NCBI RefSeq assembly: GCF_001705435.1
Contig: NZ_MDEN01000049.1
Coordinates: 1 to 64,000, forward strand
Source: Pseudomonas graminis
GTDB taxonomy: Bacteria; Pseudomonadota; Gammaproteobacteria; Pseudomonadales; Pseudomonadaceae
DNA length: 64,000 bases
Direction: 5' to 3'
Part shown: positions 1-8,782 of the stretch, piece after piece
Layout: every line of letters begins with the position of its first letter
Position numbering within the stretch: position 1 is the first letter of the stretch
Made by a program: the position numbers and the translations under genes
Notes under the pieces: generated by a model
What the model was told of the DNA's origin: nothing
Databases searched by the model: none
What the model saw: the letters and a program-made list of their open reading frames with translations, nothing else

Positions 1-178
1 TGGTGTCCACGTATTTTTAAGTGGAGAACATCGCCCTTATTGCGGGGATCGGGTAGGTGACTTCGCCGGACGCTTACTTTGCACAGTCGTGATGACCTAG
101 CCCGAACGACTCAGCCGTTCAACCAGCATCCTCCAATCAAATCGCCAATCCGGCCAATCCATTGAGCTAAGGAAGAAC

Positions 179-1105
179 ATGGATCACTTCAATAGAAAAG
201 AGCATTTTACGAACCCGCACATGGAGCATGTTCGCCATCTCCCCGCCCTTGAGGAACTCCAGCGGAGGATTGAGGAGGTGTTAGAAAGCATCAGTTTGGA
301 CGGCGCCGGTGAATTCAAAATGGCGACAAAGGTGTGTTGCTATGCTGTTGGAGAGATAGTCGCGGATCTAAACAGAGCAATACTGCAGAGCCTGAAAATT
401 GGCAGCTATTCAGCAGCGGAGACACTGTCCCGTACATCGCTTGAAAACTCGATAAACTTCGTTCAGTTCACCAAGGATCTTACCGCGAACACACCTAAAT
501 CGTTGTTTTCGTATTACTTCCAGAGAACTAAGGATCGGGCGGAAAAGTGGAAATTGTACGCCGAAAGACATAATCAGCCCGAAGGTGTGGAAGGGGCTTC
601 TGGTCTAATAGAATCCAACGCTTATGTAAAAAGTTTGTTCGTGGACTTGAACACGAAGGGTGTCAAAGGTTGGCCAAATGTTTTTGATCGCTTCAAAAAT
701 TCAGGTTACGAGTTCCTATACCACCAGCTGTTTGCGCCCGCCTCAGACTCTACACACAGTTTCAGTAATGATATTTTTAATCGATACTTGATGGAAGCGA
801 TTCCCGGCACTGATAAAGAGAGAGAAGATCGATTTGAAGGGCAAGCGGCGGAGAAGATCTCGTTCGCCTTTTACCTAGCAACTCATGCTGTTCAGTTGTA
901 CTGCGTGGCTGCGTCATATATTGCGGATCGTGCTCAGGATGACGACGCAGGCGATAAGCTGGACATCATTGCGAGCATACTAGCCAAGATGCTCATGGAG
1001 CATGAGACTCTCACCAAAAAATGCTTAGATATGTTGGCTCCAGCAAAGAAGGAAGCTATGGATAGAAGGGATAATATGCATAAGGCGCGGGAGTCCGGTT
1101 CTTGA
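179..1105 (+). CDS. Helical hypothetical protein (DUF5677-like)
   Basis: A 308-residue, largely helical, soluble protein with no signal peptide or membrane segment. Residues 50-130 form a hydrophobic helical core with charged flanks, in the manner of the DUF5677 group of bacterial proteins of unknown function. That assignment is by eye and tentative. The ATG follows a purine-rich AGGAAG ribosome site at the usual spacing. The gene stands alone, with no coding partner within 380 bases downstream. No catalytic motif is visible, so no function is claimed. Confidence 0.6.
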   Translation: MDHFNRKEHFTNPHMEHVRHLPALEELQRRIEEVLESISLDGAGEFKMATKVCCYAVGEIVADLNRAILQSLKIGSYSAAETLSRTSLENSINFVQFTKDLTANTPKSLFSYYFQRTKDRAEKWKLYAERHNQPEGVEGASGLIESNAYVKSLFVDLNTKGVKGWPNVFDRFKNSGYEFLYHQLFAPASDSTHSFSNDIFNRYLMEAIPGTDKEREDRFEGQAAEKISFAFYLATHAVQLYCVAASYIADRAQDDDAGDKLDIIASILAKMLMEHETLTKKCLDMLAPAKKEAMDRRDNMHKARESGS

Positions 1106-1487
1106 TTGAGGGAATACGCGGGTGCTTAAATATTATTTTGCTCTCGAAAAATAGGACGAATGAATAAATCTGTTAGACGTGCTTACTTCACCGGCGACCT
1201 CGACTTTTGCAAGCAGGTGTTGAGCCAGCCCACTAATGAGTAGACTCGCTGATCGGTTGTGAGCTTAATAACGGGCCTAATTCCTCTATTGCAGCTGCTT
1301 TCCTACCGCCCAAAAAACTGCCGGCTTAGGCAAGAAGCAGGAAGCAGGAAGCAGGAAGCAGGAGGTTACACGGGCGGCACCTAGCGCGAATTTCTAAACG
1401 AAGAGGTTGTGCAGACAGCCAGTCCTTGAAGCGATTTTTGCCCATCTAATAGTTAAATTATCAGACATCAGGAAACTTAATTTCGCC
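1106..1487. other. Intergenic stretch with GAAGCAG tandem repeat
   Basis: No convincing gene lies here. Four perfect tandem copies of the heptamer GAAGCAG occupy 1334-1361, followed directly by GGAGG. The repeat is 127 bases upstream of the preferred start of the next gene. A heptamer repeat can change copy number by slippage, but it lies too far upstream to act as that gene's ribosome site. Confidence 0.6.
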
Positions 1488-1958
1488 ATGCAGTACGACC
1501 AGATTTCGTCATTGGAAGAGTTTCTTTCCCAGGTAGAAACACGTCTTTTGGATCCCGCCCAGCGTGTAAGCGTCACGTTCCCGCCCGCCCAAACTGCACC
1601 TTGGGATGGTATAGCTCTGGTTCGAACCAATAAATCGATATTGGACAGCGCTTCTGGATCCTCCAACCTTTACGCCATCTTTACCAGCGCGTACGGCGAA
1701 AAGGAATCCTCGCTGAGGTATCTTGGTAAGACAAGAAAGAAACTCGCGCGGGAAAGGATAAAAAATCATCTTTTCCGAAAGCACGAAAAGACGGGGGCGA
1801 AGTTGGCCAAAGTGTTGGCGCATGCGTGTGATCGTGGAATGGTTCAGATCGCTTGGGTTGAAGTGCACCCTGAGTCGCTCAGAAATTACCTTGAGGAAGA
1901 ACTGATAAATCGGCACCCTGAAGCCGACTGGAACAGGGAGAACAGGAAGAGGTCATAG
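1488..1958 (+). CDS. GIY-YIG-like protein
   Basis: A 156-residue protein from the ATG at 1488. The open frame extends upstream to 1407, but the extra 27 residues look non-native. A LYAIF strand near residue 58 is followed by RYLGKTRKK and then a helical LARERIKNHLF segment. The protein ends with YLEEELINRHPEADWN. This spacing matches the GIY-YIG fold: the first strand, the Arg-bearing strand/helix, and the metal-binding Glu in the ExxLI helix. The canonical GIY tripeptide is replaced by AIF, so nuclease activity is uncertain. Such stand-alone proteins are often poorly characterised. It is the only gene of its local unit. Confidence 0.55.
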   Translation: MQYDQISSLEEFLSQVETRLLDPAQRVSVTFPPAQTAPWDGIALVRTNKSILDSASGSSNLYAIFTSAYGEKESSLRYLGKTRKKLARERIKNHLFRKHEKTGAKLAKVLAHACDRGMVQIAWVEVHPESLRNYLEEELINRHPEADWNRENRKRS

Positions 1959-2314
1959 CTGCATCCACGGCTCCCAATCTTTCTTTAGACAATGCGGCTC
2001 ACGGATACTCATATTTTATACGATCGAGTGCCCACTTCTGGCGCATAGCTGTCTGTACAACGGATCGCTACCGGCGAGCGCGAGTTAGCCTCTCAAGCCT
2101 CGCGGCCTGGATATATTGGAGGCTTTGTCTAGCAGGGCGGATGCAAATATCAGCGCTGTGGGGGGCTACGGCACAAAGAGGGGGCCTGCGGTTGGCTACG
2201 TTCAATACGGTGCGGCAAGCGTTTTCACGAACCCAGGGGTGAATTGGTCTATCTCTCAGATGCTTCCAAGCGCTGCATGGAATATCCTTCTACCCGGCAA
2301 TCAATCATCGAGCA
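1959..2314. other. Gene-poor interval
   Basis: No supported gene. A 68-codon open frame at 2116-2322 is glycine- and serine-rich with no recognisable features and no good ribosome site, so I do not annotate it. It may be read-through sequence ahead of the proQ-like gene. Confidence 0.4.
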
Positions 2315-2836
2315 GTGAATAGAACGATGGGCTTTGAACAATTAGCTGAGCTGCGTGACCGCCTCAGGGCTGAAAAAGAACCTGCAAAAGCCGATGGCGC
2401 GACACGTCCTAAGCAAAGCAAATCCGCGAACCCAAAGCCTCACCAGCAGGATCCGGCGGTTGAAGCGATCTGGCCATTGCAGAAGCATTTTCCATTAGCC
2501 TTTCCTAAAAGTCCGGCACCGAAGGTTCCGCTCAAAGAGGGCATTCTTAAGGATGCTGAGCAACACCTGGAGCTCCTTGGGCTAACCAGCGAACAACTCG
2601 GACTTGCGATTTCGACTTGGTGCCGCGGCGCCCGGTACTGGGCAAGCATGATTGAGGATGCTCCGCGATTGGATTTGAGTGGTCAAGCGGCCGGCAGTGT
2701 GACTGCCGCTCAGGCGCTGCATGCGAAGCACCAAGCTTTTCGGCAACGCATTCAAGGGCGAAAAAATCGTGCGAGTTCAAAGAAGCATGACGTAGCCTCC
2801 ACATCAGGTACCACGGTGGAGCCGACAGCAGACTGA
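2315..2836 (+). CDS. ProQ/FinO-family RNA chaperone
   Basis: A 173-residue protein with a basic, disordered N-terminus (about residues 1-45), a ProQ/FinO domain at about residues 47-150 and a Ser/Lys-rich tail. Family hallmarks seen include the IWPLQKHFPLAF helix, the P-L-K-x-G-I-L segment, and the aromatic helix WCRGARYWASM that precedes the Leu-rich end of the fold. ProQ/FinO proteins bind structured sRNAs and mRNA 3' ends, and they protect or anneal them. The domain arrangement is like chromosomal ProQ homologues of pseudomonads, but the accessory setting also fits a plasmid- or island-type FinO-like member. It stands upstream of the HEPN pair without being clearly co-transcribed. Confidence 0.8.
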   Translation: MNRTMGFEQLAELRDRLRAEKEPAKADGATRPKQSKSANPKPHQQDPAVEAIWPLQKHFPLAFPKSPAPKVPLKEGILKDAEQHLELLGLTSEQLGLAISTWCRGARYWASMIEDAPRLDLSGQAAGSVTAAQALHAKHQAFRQRIQGRKNRASSKKHDVASTSGTTVEPTAD

Positions 2837-2879
2837 TTGGAACCTACCCACGCCGAGCCCTCGGATCCACTGGCAAGGT

Positions 2880-3080
2880 GTGAGTAGCTGCATGCCAGCG
2901 TCCGACAATGTTGTGATCCTTACGCAGGGAGCTTCACAGCTAGATGAAGTTCGGCAATACCTGACGCTTCAGCCCAGCTTGGCCGAATTTTTTACCAAGT
3001 TGACCGAGCTGGCTGCAAATCCTCACTCGTGGTATCTACATTGCATCGCCGAAATGAACAGGACGGTGTCGCATGTTTGA
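2880..3080 (+). CDS. Small protein overlapping the HEPN gene
   Basis: A 66-codon frame starting with GTG. Its stop overlaps the start of the following gene by eight bases, which suggests translational coupling. A downstream ATG at codon 5 is an alternative start. The product is mildly acidic and helical with no recognised domain. Because the neighbour carries a HEPN-type RNase motif, this small coupled protein could be an antitoxin-like partner, though nothing in its sequence proves that. Confidence is limited by its size. Confidence 0.45.
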   Translation: MSSCMPASDNVVILTQGASQLDEVRQYLTLQPSLAEFFTKLTELAANPHSWYLHCIAEMNRTVSHV

Positions 3081-4068
3081 GAATTTGCAGAAAGAGCTTC
3101 GTCGACTAGCCGCGAGCACGCAGGTGTCTGTGCCCCTCGAAAGCGACGAGGAGGGGTACATCGACAAAGAGTGTCCTTCTGAGGCATGCCTCTTCCAATT
3201 CAAAATCTTAGGTGATGATTGGAAGAGTGTCGTAAGGGACGAAGAGGTTTTCTGCCCATCTTGCAGGCACGCGGCTCCCGCCAAGTCATGGTACACAACG
3301 GCTCAGATTGAAGCGTCGAAGGAGTATGTGCGAGGCACTGTTATCAACGGCCTGAACGGGGCAATGCGAGCAGATGCCCAAGCCTCTAAACGACGACAGA
3401 AGCCGGGTGCTTTCTTGAGCATCACGTTGAACGTCAAAGGCGGCGAGGACGCTATCCTTTTACCGATCGCTGCAGCGGAGCCGATGCGGCTGCGCACTGC
3501 TTGCGATGATTGCGCGTGCAGATATTCCTATGTTGGAGCAGCCTATTTCTGTCCGAGTTGCGGAAAAAACTCGGCGAGCCACACTTTTTTCCAAACGTTA
3601 GCGACTATCCGGACGTCGGCAGGATTAGGTGAAACGCTGAGTGGGGTACTAGGGCCAGACGAAGCTGATGTGATGACCCGGACTCTCTTGGAGAAGGCCA
3701 TTTTAGATACAGTGACTTCTTTCCAACGGCTTGCCGAGCAGCTTTATGAAGCTCGAACCGGCAAAGAGCCGCGGCGTAATGCCTTTCAGAATATTGATGC
3801 AGGCTCCGCTTTATGGGAGGCCGAGCTCGGCATTTCATACGGTCAGCTACTGGAGGGCGGTGCTCTCACGCAACTGCGCATCTTCTATCAGCAACGCCAT
3901 CTTCTCGCGCACCAGCAGGGTATGGTCGATAACGACTACGTGACACGCAGTGGCGATACGACCTATCAGGTTGGACAGCGGCTGCTAATCAAAGAAAGTG
4001 CGGCGCTTGAGTTCGCAGATCTGGTCGAGCGGCTTGGTACGGCGCTGCTGGCCCGTTACGCTGCCTGA
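3073..4068 (+). CDS. Zinc-ribbon protein with HEPN-type RX4H motif
   Basis: A 331-residue protein. Two cysteine clusters (Cys34/39 with CPSC at 61-64, and CDDC at 144-147 with CPSC at 160-163) look like zinc ribbons. The C-terminal third (about residues 200-325) is all-helical and contains QQRHLLAHQQG, where Arg275 and His280 form an R-x4-H motif of the kind that makes the RNase site of HEPN domains. HEPN proteins are commonly toxins or defence effectors that cleave RNA. The start overlaps the small upstream gene by eight bases. I infer a zinc-dependent sensor or RNA-binding part joined to a HEPN effector. The exact family is not recognised. Confidence 0.6.
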   Translation: MFENLQKELRRLAASTQVSVPLESDEEGYIDKECPSEACLFQFKILGDDWKSVVRDEEVFCPSCRHAAPAKSWYTTAQIEASKEYVRGTVINGLNGAMRADAQASKRRQKPGAFLSITLNVKGGEDAILLPIAAAEPMRLRTACDDCACRYSYVGAAYFCPSCGKNSASHTFFQTLATIRTSAGLGETLSGVLGPDEADVMTRTLLEKAILDTVTSFQRLAEQLYEARTGKEPRRNAFQNIDAGSALWEAELGISYGQLLEGGALTQLRIFYQQRHLLAHQQGMVDNDYVTRSGDTTYQVGQRLLIKESAALEFADLVERLGTALLARYAA

Positions 4069-4364
4069 GAATTTTGAGCGCATTGCAGACGGCTCCTTGG
4101 CAGTGGCCTTAAGGCATACACGCAGTTGTGGCGAGGGACGGCTCCAAGGATCCTAGATTTCCGACGGTACAGGAATCATCCATATTGAAATAGGCATTCA
4201 GGTGCCGTTACGCATCGCATTCGGATCTACTCTCTACCGCACAGCCTCCCATCTTTGGGAGTCCGCGCGACTAAGAGCACCGAATCACCGCAGCGGAGCC
4301 TTAGCCGCAGTCGGTCTGCGGATGTTAGAGTGCCAGGCTTTGAGCCGGGTTTGGGGAGTGCTGT

Positions 4365-5351
4365 ATGCCTTATGAATTAGAAGGTCGCTTGGTCATCGGG
4401 GTGGCCTCAAGCGCCGTATTTGATTTGCAGGAGTCGGACGCAGTCTTTAAAAGTGAAGGTGAGGAAAAATACCGCAAATTTCAGGAAGCGAATCTGAATA
4501 ACCCTTTGCCCAGGGGGATCGCTTATCCGTTTATCAAACGCCTGCTATCGCTGAATGATCTTGCGCCTGATCTCTCAGACCCTCTCGTCGAAGTAGTTTT
4601 ACTCTCTAAAAATGACCCCGATACGGGCATGCGCGTAATGAAGACCATCGAGCACTATGGTTTGCCGATGACGCGGGCCATCTTCATGCAGGGTCGGTCT
4701 CCCTATGAATACATCCCGGCACTCAACATCGCCTTGTTTCTTTCTAGCGATAAGGATGATGTAGGCGCTGCGATCAAAGCTGGGCATCCTGCTGGCCAGA
4801 TGCTGAACTCAAAGTTCGATGATGATGAGTCCGACCAGACTTTGCGTATCGCTTTCGACTTCGATGGTGTTCTCGCGGGTGACGAATCTGAAACCGTGAT
4901 GCAGACAGAGGGGCTGACAAGATTCCATGCTCATGAGGTCAAGAATGTCATGGAGCCTCACAACCCAGGGCCTCTGAAAGAGTTTATGGTGCGCATTGCC
5001 AAGATCCAGTCCGTTGAAGAGGAGCACAAGAAAACTAATCCCAGCTACAAAAACCGCATCCGGGTCTCCATTGTCACTGCGCGAAATGCACCTTCCCATG
5101 AGCGGGCCATGAACACACTCAAGAGTTGGGGCGTGATGGCTAATGACGCATTTTTCCTGGGTGGTATCGAGAAGGGCAAGGTGTTGGGCGTTCTGAAGCC
5201 GCATATTTTCTTCGATGACCAGTCAGGGCATCTAAAGTCAGCCAGCGCAGTTGTGCCATCGGTACACATACCATTCGGGATCACCAACCAAAAGACTGCT
5301 TTGGAGGCTTCACACGCGTCGGAACCAGTCCAGCCCCAGTCGGCAAGCTGA
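4365..5351 (+). CDS. Cytosolic 5'-nucleotidase family protein
   Basis: A 328-residue enzyme of the 5'-nucleotidase family (PF06189, related to mammalian cytosolic 5'-nucleotidase IA), which removes phosphate from nucleoside 5'-monophosphates. HAD-like motif I is FDFDGV with Asp165 and Asp167. The N-terminal half carries the family sequence FLSSDKDDVGAAIKAG, and the C-terminal part ends the HAD-like core with FFDDQSGH. Length is typical for the family. It is a single-gene unit. Such genes recur in mobile regions of pseudomonads, so a role in nucleotide depletion during phage attack is conceivable, but the sequence does not show it. Confidence 0.85.
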   Translation: MPYELEGRLVIGVASSAVFDLQESDAVFKSEGEEKYRKFQEANLNNPLPRGIAYPFIKRLLSLNDLAPDLSDPLVEVVLLSKNDPDTGMRVMKTIEHYGLPMTRAIFMQGRSPYEYIPALNIALFLSSDKDDVGAAIKAGHPAGQMLNSKFDDDESDQTLRIAFDFDGVLAGDESETVMQTEGLTRFHAHEVKNVMEPHNPGPLKEFMVRIAKIQSVEEEHKKTNPSYKNRIRVSIVTARNAPSHERAMNTLKSWGVMANDAFFLGGIEKGKVLGVLKPHIFFDDQSGHLKSASAVVPSVHIPFGITNQKTALEASHASEPVQPQSAS

Positions 5352-5661
5352 CAAAGCCTCCGGTCGCACAGGGCGACGCAGAGGCGCAGATCAGACCAAT
5401 CAAATATCCACAACGAGCGTTGCCTGATTGCTGCTACGTGTTGCTAGAGGGCTGATATTCGGCGCAGCAAGCTTTAAAAGATACTGAACGGCAGCCTTTC
5501 CTACGGCTCCTCTTACGCAGAGGGGCATGCCGAGAGAGAATCGACCCTCTCGCCATAGCGTTACCTCTTCATGAAATGGCCGTATTCGGGCCAATGCAGT
5601 CGATGGATCACCTTCAGGAGTGGGTCGAGTGCATCCGGTCAGGACAGGCGAATTTTGAAAC
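5352..5661. other. Gene-poor interval
   Basis: No firm gene. A short basic 40-codon minus-strand frame behind a GAAGAGG-like ribosome site near 5570 is possible but has no other support. The convergent genes on either side end into this stretch. Confidence 0.3.
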
Positions 5662-6972
5662 TCACAGCGTCTTGAGATGCGCTTTGAGTAGCTGCTCTAT
5701 TTTTTCAACGGTTTCCGCGGCCACGGCTATGGCCTCAGTGGGCGTAACATGTTCAGCGAGCATGATGCGCCTTGTATCCGAGTTGGCGCGCTTGCCAAGT
5801 TCTTTGAATTCAGGCTCGAATTTTTCACGCAACGCAGCTTCAGAGCAGGTAGCTGGATCGAAGCCACTCTTTACCCAGACCAGCTTCACATTGAATTTTG
5901 GCGACTTAGCAGTAGAAATTTGAAGGCGATATAGATCGATAAAAATCGCTCGATAATCTTCCCGCTCGATTTTTAAAGCGGACGGAGGTTTTATAACAAA
6001 CCAGTACCCACCTTCTTCAATACAATTCGCAGGTAACATTGGCATTGCTTTTTTTAGCTTCGGTAAAAGGCTCGCCACCCCTTTAATGCTGATCAGCTTT
6101 TGACAAATCTCTTTGTGCTGAGCTAGGAATAGAGTCAACTCACCTTCATGCCCTGCCAGCGTTGAGGAAACCCAACGATCCATTGCAGTACCGTCAAGCT
6201 TACGAAGGCACTCTATAACGGTCGGGTGAGTAAGTACCAAATCAGCCATTATCTCGCTAAGCTCCTTTCTGGCTGGATCCTCCCAACTTGTGACGCTCTG
6301 GCAGTAGGACGCAAGCATCTGTGCTGCTTGGTTTCCCCGGGTAAGGTTGTGCCTCGCTCGATTCGCAGAAAGCTCTAACCATTGATAGTCCATTAACGCC
6401 CATCTCTTCCCCAACGCGCCGATTTGCTCCTCCGTATAAGCATCCAGGTCTTTGTCTATTACAACGAACGCAAGGTTATACTCAGAGAAGACTTTCCGAG
6501 AGGCCAACTGAGCTCTGACTGCGGCTACATACTTTTCAAGCTGAGTGGCATTAAGCGACGCCTTTACCTTGTTCTCTATAGTGATGAGGATTTTGTTTTG
6601 GGGGTCTACCAAAAACAAGTCGAGCCTTCCGTTGGCAGTGCCATCGTCGACTTTAATTTTCAGCTCGCGCGTCACGAAAGCCGCGCCGAAACTAGTAGTC
6701 CTAATTCGCCCAGGTGTCCATTCGACGAAAAACTTCTTGTTGTCGTAGATGCAGTTATCGCTAGCTGCGTATGCGCTTTCGAGAAAGTCGCGTATCACGG
6801 CATCACCTTGTGCATGGCCTTCATTGGGATTCATGCACCATGCAAGCATCTCCGAATTTTGATTTTCGCCGAGCTTAATAATATCGAAGACATTGTTCGA
6901 AATTTTATTGAGTTCAATCAGCTCAAGCAGGTGCGGATCTCTCAGAAAGCTATACAGTTCATGTGCGTCCAT
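5662..6972 (-). CDS. PD-(D/E)XK nuclease family protein
   Basis: A 436-residue protein with an N-terminal PD-(D/E)XK nuclease domain (PF14281 type). The visible active-site set is Glu41 in ENQNSEMLAW, Asp118 in NGRLDLFLVD, and Glu133/Lys135 in ITIENKVKA. The remaining 280 residues are helical with no recognised domain. Members of this family are stand-alone predicted DNases found in variable regions, and many are suspected of anti-phage or anti-plasmid function. No methyltransferase or other partner lies next to it, so it is not an ordinary restriction gene. The mature start at the ATG 6972 is supported by the conserved first helix. Confidence 0.8.
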   Translation of the reverse strand: MDAHELYSFLRDPHLLELIELNKISNNVFDIIKLGENQNSEMLAWCMNPNEGHAQGDAVIRDFLESAYAASDNCIYDNKKFFVEWTPGRIRTTSFGAAFVTRELKIKVDDGTANGRLDLFLVDPQNKILITIENKVKASLNATQLEKYVAAVRAQLASRKVFSEYNLAFVVIDKDLDAYTEEQIGALGKRWALMDYQWLELSANRARHNLTRGNQAAQMLASYCQSVTSWEDPARKELSEIMADLVLTHPTVIECLRKLDGTAMDRWVSSTLAGHEGELTLFLAQHKEICQKLISIKGVASLLPKLKKAMPMLPANCIEEGGYWFVIKPPSALKIEREDYRAIFIDLYRLQISTAKSPKFNVKLVWVKSGFDPATCSEAALREKFEPEFKELGKRANSDTRRIMLAEHVTPTEAIAVAAETVEKIEQLLKAHLKTL

Positions 6973-7390
6973 GTCTCATCCTTTATTGCAATCTGCCGAC
7001 TGCGAACCAAAGGCCCGAGGGTATCATGTGGTCATCACAACGGCTTGGGTTTGGAAACCCTTTTCGGCAGTAAGCGCTTACCCCACGGGAATGTCTGAAG
7101 ACGCGCCATCTCTTTAGAATAGCGGATCAGAACTGACACCTTTCGATTCTGTGGAAAAGACGTTAACCCCTAGGTAAACGTAACATCAGGGCAGGGGCTT
7201 TAAATCCCTAGCCATCAGGCGGCGCTGGACAACCGATTCTGAATTGAAATTGGTACCGGAGCGTCCGTTGGGCGGCCAACGTACTGTCGCCCTGAATTCA
7301 GACGCTTCCGTGCCCTTTTAAAATGGCGCCAATGTCTTTTCCGGGTCACGCTTAGGGCGGGTCGGCTAGGCTCTGATCCCCAAACGACCG

Positions 7391-7552
7391 ATGCGCATCT
7401 ATTCTCAATTCAAAATGAAATCCAGAGCGGTGCGCACCAGGGGCAGAGCTAAGCAGGCGTTGCCGGATCAGCCGTGGCGCCAATGGGACGATCTTCTAGC
7501 GCTCGCGTGGCCGCTTTGCACCCAGTGCTTCCCGAGCGTGGAGATCTCGTGA
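7391..7552 (+). CDS. Possible 53-residue protein, repeat copy 1
   Basis: ATG-to-TGA frame of exactly 54 codons inside the first repeat unit. The product is basic at the N-terminus (around MKSRAVRTRGRAKQAL) and ends with a WRQWDDLLALAW helix and a short tail. The second repeat unit holds a frame of identical length and start/stop position with about a dozen amino-acid changes and no indel or stop. That argues for coding, but most differences are non-synonymous and no clear ribosome site precedes the ATG. A structured RNA remains an alternative. Confidence 0.35.
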   Translation: MRIYSQFKMKSRAVRTRGRAKQALPDQPWRQWDDLLALAWPLCTQCFPSVEIS

Positions 7553-7872
7553 ATCCCGATCTCATTCCCTACGGGAAGGTCTGAAGACGCGCCATCTCTT
7601 TAGAATAGCGGATCAGATCTGACACCTTTCGATTCTGCGGACAAGACGTCGACCCCTAGTTAAACAACACAATGGCAGGGGCTCCAAATCCTTAGCCATC
7701 AGGCAGCGCTGAACACCCGATTTTGAATTGAAATCGGTACCGGGTCTCCATTGGGGGCGCGCGTATCGTCGCCAGGAATCAACACGCTTTGGCGCCCTTT
7801 TAAAATGGCCCCGACCGCTTTTCCGAGTCACGCACATGGGACGTCGGATAGGCTCTGATCCCCCAACGACCG

Positions 7873-8034
7873 ATGCGCATCCATTCTCAATTCAAAATGA
7901 AATCCAGAGCGGTGCGCACCATAGGCAGAGCTAAGCAGGCGTTGCGGGAGCAGCCGTGGCGCCACTGGGACGATTTTCTAGCGCTCGCGTGGCTGGTATT
8001 CACCAAGGGCTTCCCGGGCGTGGAGATCTCTTGA
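7873..8034 (+). CDS. Possible 53-residue protein, repeat copy 2
   Basis: Homologue of the frame at 7391-7552 in the second unit of the tandem duplication. It has the same length, and its changes include Tyr4 to His, Arg17 to Ile, Gln33 to His and Leu36 to Phe. The conserved core is a basic arm followed by a Trp-rich amphipathic segment (QPWR, WDD, LALAW). Frame preservation across the diverged copies is the only evidence that it is translated. Confidence 0.35.
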   Translation: MRIHSQFKMKSRAVRTIGRAKQALREQPWRHWDDFLALAWLVFTKGFPGVEIS

Positions 8035-8407
8035 ATCCGATCTCATTTAAAATGCAAAAATGGGAGACATCGTCCGCCAGGTTCAAAAAACCAGCACATC
8101 TAGCGGTAGGCCCACCCTTCTGCGAGCCATCGACGGTCGATGCATTTCAAATATTCAATCAAAGCATTTTAAAATCACCTTTCTGACGCGTCGATTGATG
8201 ACCTTCACATTCAGTTGACCCAGCCTTACAACGCTGTCGAACGTTGTTCATTTTAAATTGAACATCGCTGAAGGCCCCGTAAATCAAGGCCGGCCGAGTA
8301 TTTGTGTCCCGGCTCACAAAATGATAATTTCGTGACTTCATGTCTAGCGCTCCCCATCTGCAACGGATTAGGGTTTGATTAATACCTAAATTGTTGTGGT
8401 GGTAGCA
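8035..8407. other. AT-rich palindrome-bearing interval
   Basis: No gene. The stretch contains AT-rich dyad-like blocks (CATTTTAAAATC near 8163, TTCATTTTAAATTGAAC near 8244) that resemble blocks within the adjacent tandem repeat (GATTTTGAATTGAAATC near 7720). It leads directly into the small gene at 8408 and may hold that gene's promoter and operator sites. Confidence 0.35.
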
Positions 8408-8782
8408 ATGAATATGTCCCGCGTGGTTCAAATTGAAAACGAGATCAGCATCTCGGAATCTGCCATTGATAAAATGAAGATGGATGAGGAGCTAATGGCC
8501 CTTGTTGAGTTTGAAGATAAATTGATTGCGTTGCTCAACGATCGCAATGTGCCGGTTGTCGACATTCTAGATATGCTTGCAAGATACCCTGCTACTCCGA
8601 AGGAGCTTGGAAAAAGGATTGCTCGGCTCGTCAGGCTTTTTACGCCTAATAACATCAAAGAAGGCACCGGCAACCGGCTGCTCGATGGGAACAGTAGCAA
8701 GTCCGCAGATAGCTCATTGACGGTTAGAGATGAATGGAATCAGAACTTTGGCAGCAAAAGCCTGGATGAGTGGTTGGCTTGA
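8408..8782 (+). CDS. Small acidic hypothetical protein
   Basis: A 124-residue protein from the ATG at 8408 (upstream GTG at 8396 and ATG at 8414 are alternatives). It is acidic and helical, with a patterned middle (LVEFEDKLIALLNDRNVPVV) and a helix-turn-helix-like PATPKELGKRIARLVRLF segment. The C-terminal quarter is polar and ends with a Trp-containing tail (DEWNQNFGSKSLDEWLA) that could be a partner-docking peptide. No family is recognised. The long AT-rich leader suggests its own regulation. Confidence 0.55.
   Translation: MNMSRVVQIENEISISESAIDKMKMDEELMALVEFEDKLIALLNDRNVPVVDILDMLARYPATPKELGKRIARLVRLFTPNNIKEGTGNRLLDGNSSKSADSSLTVRDEWNQNFGSKSLDEWLA

Larger units (their letters stand above)
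7082..8050. repeat. Tandem imperfect duplication, about 485 bp unit
   Basis: Two diverged head-to-tail copies, about 7082-7567 and 7568-8050. Shared landmarks recur with a 482-486 base offset: CTGAAGACGCGCCATCTC at 7095 and 7581, CCTTTTAAAATGG near 7316 and 7798, the perfect palindrome GGTGCGCACC near 7429 and 7911, and CGTGGAGATCTC near 7537 and 8019. The copies differ by many substitutions and a few small indels, so the duplication is not recent. Each copy carries the same 53-codon frame. No terminal inverted repeats or transposase motifs are seen. Confidence 0.85.

Noticed and set aside
6424..7098. Plus-strand frame of 224 codons
   Set aside because: Shadow of the PD-(D/E)XK nuclease gene on the other strand.
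7082..8050. CRISPR array or integron cassette array
   Set aside because: Only two long imperfect units; no short spaced repeats and no attC-like core sites.
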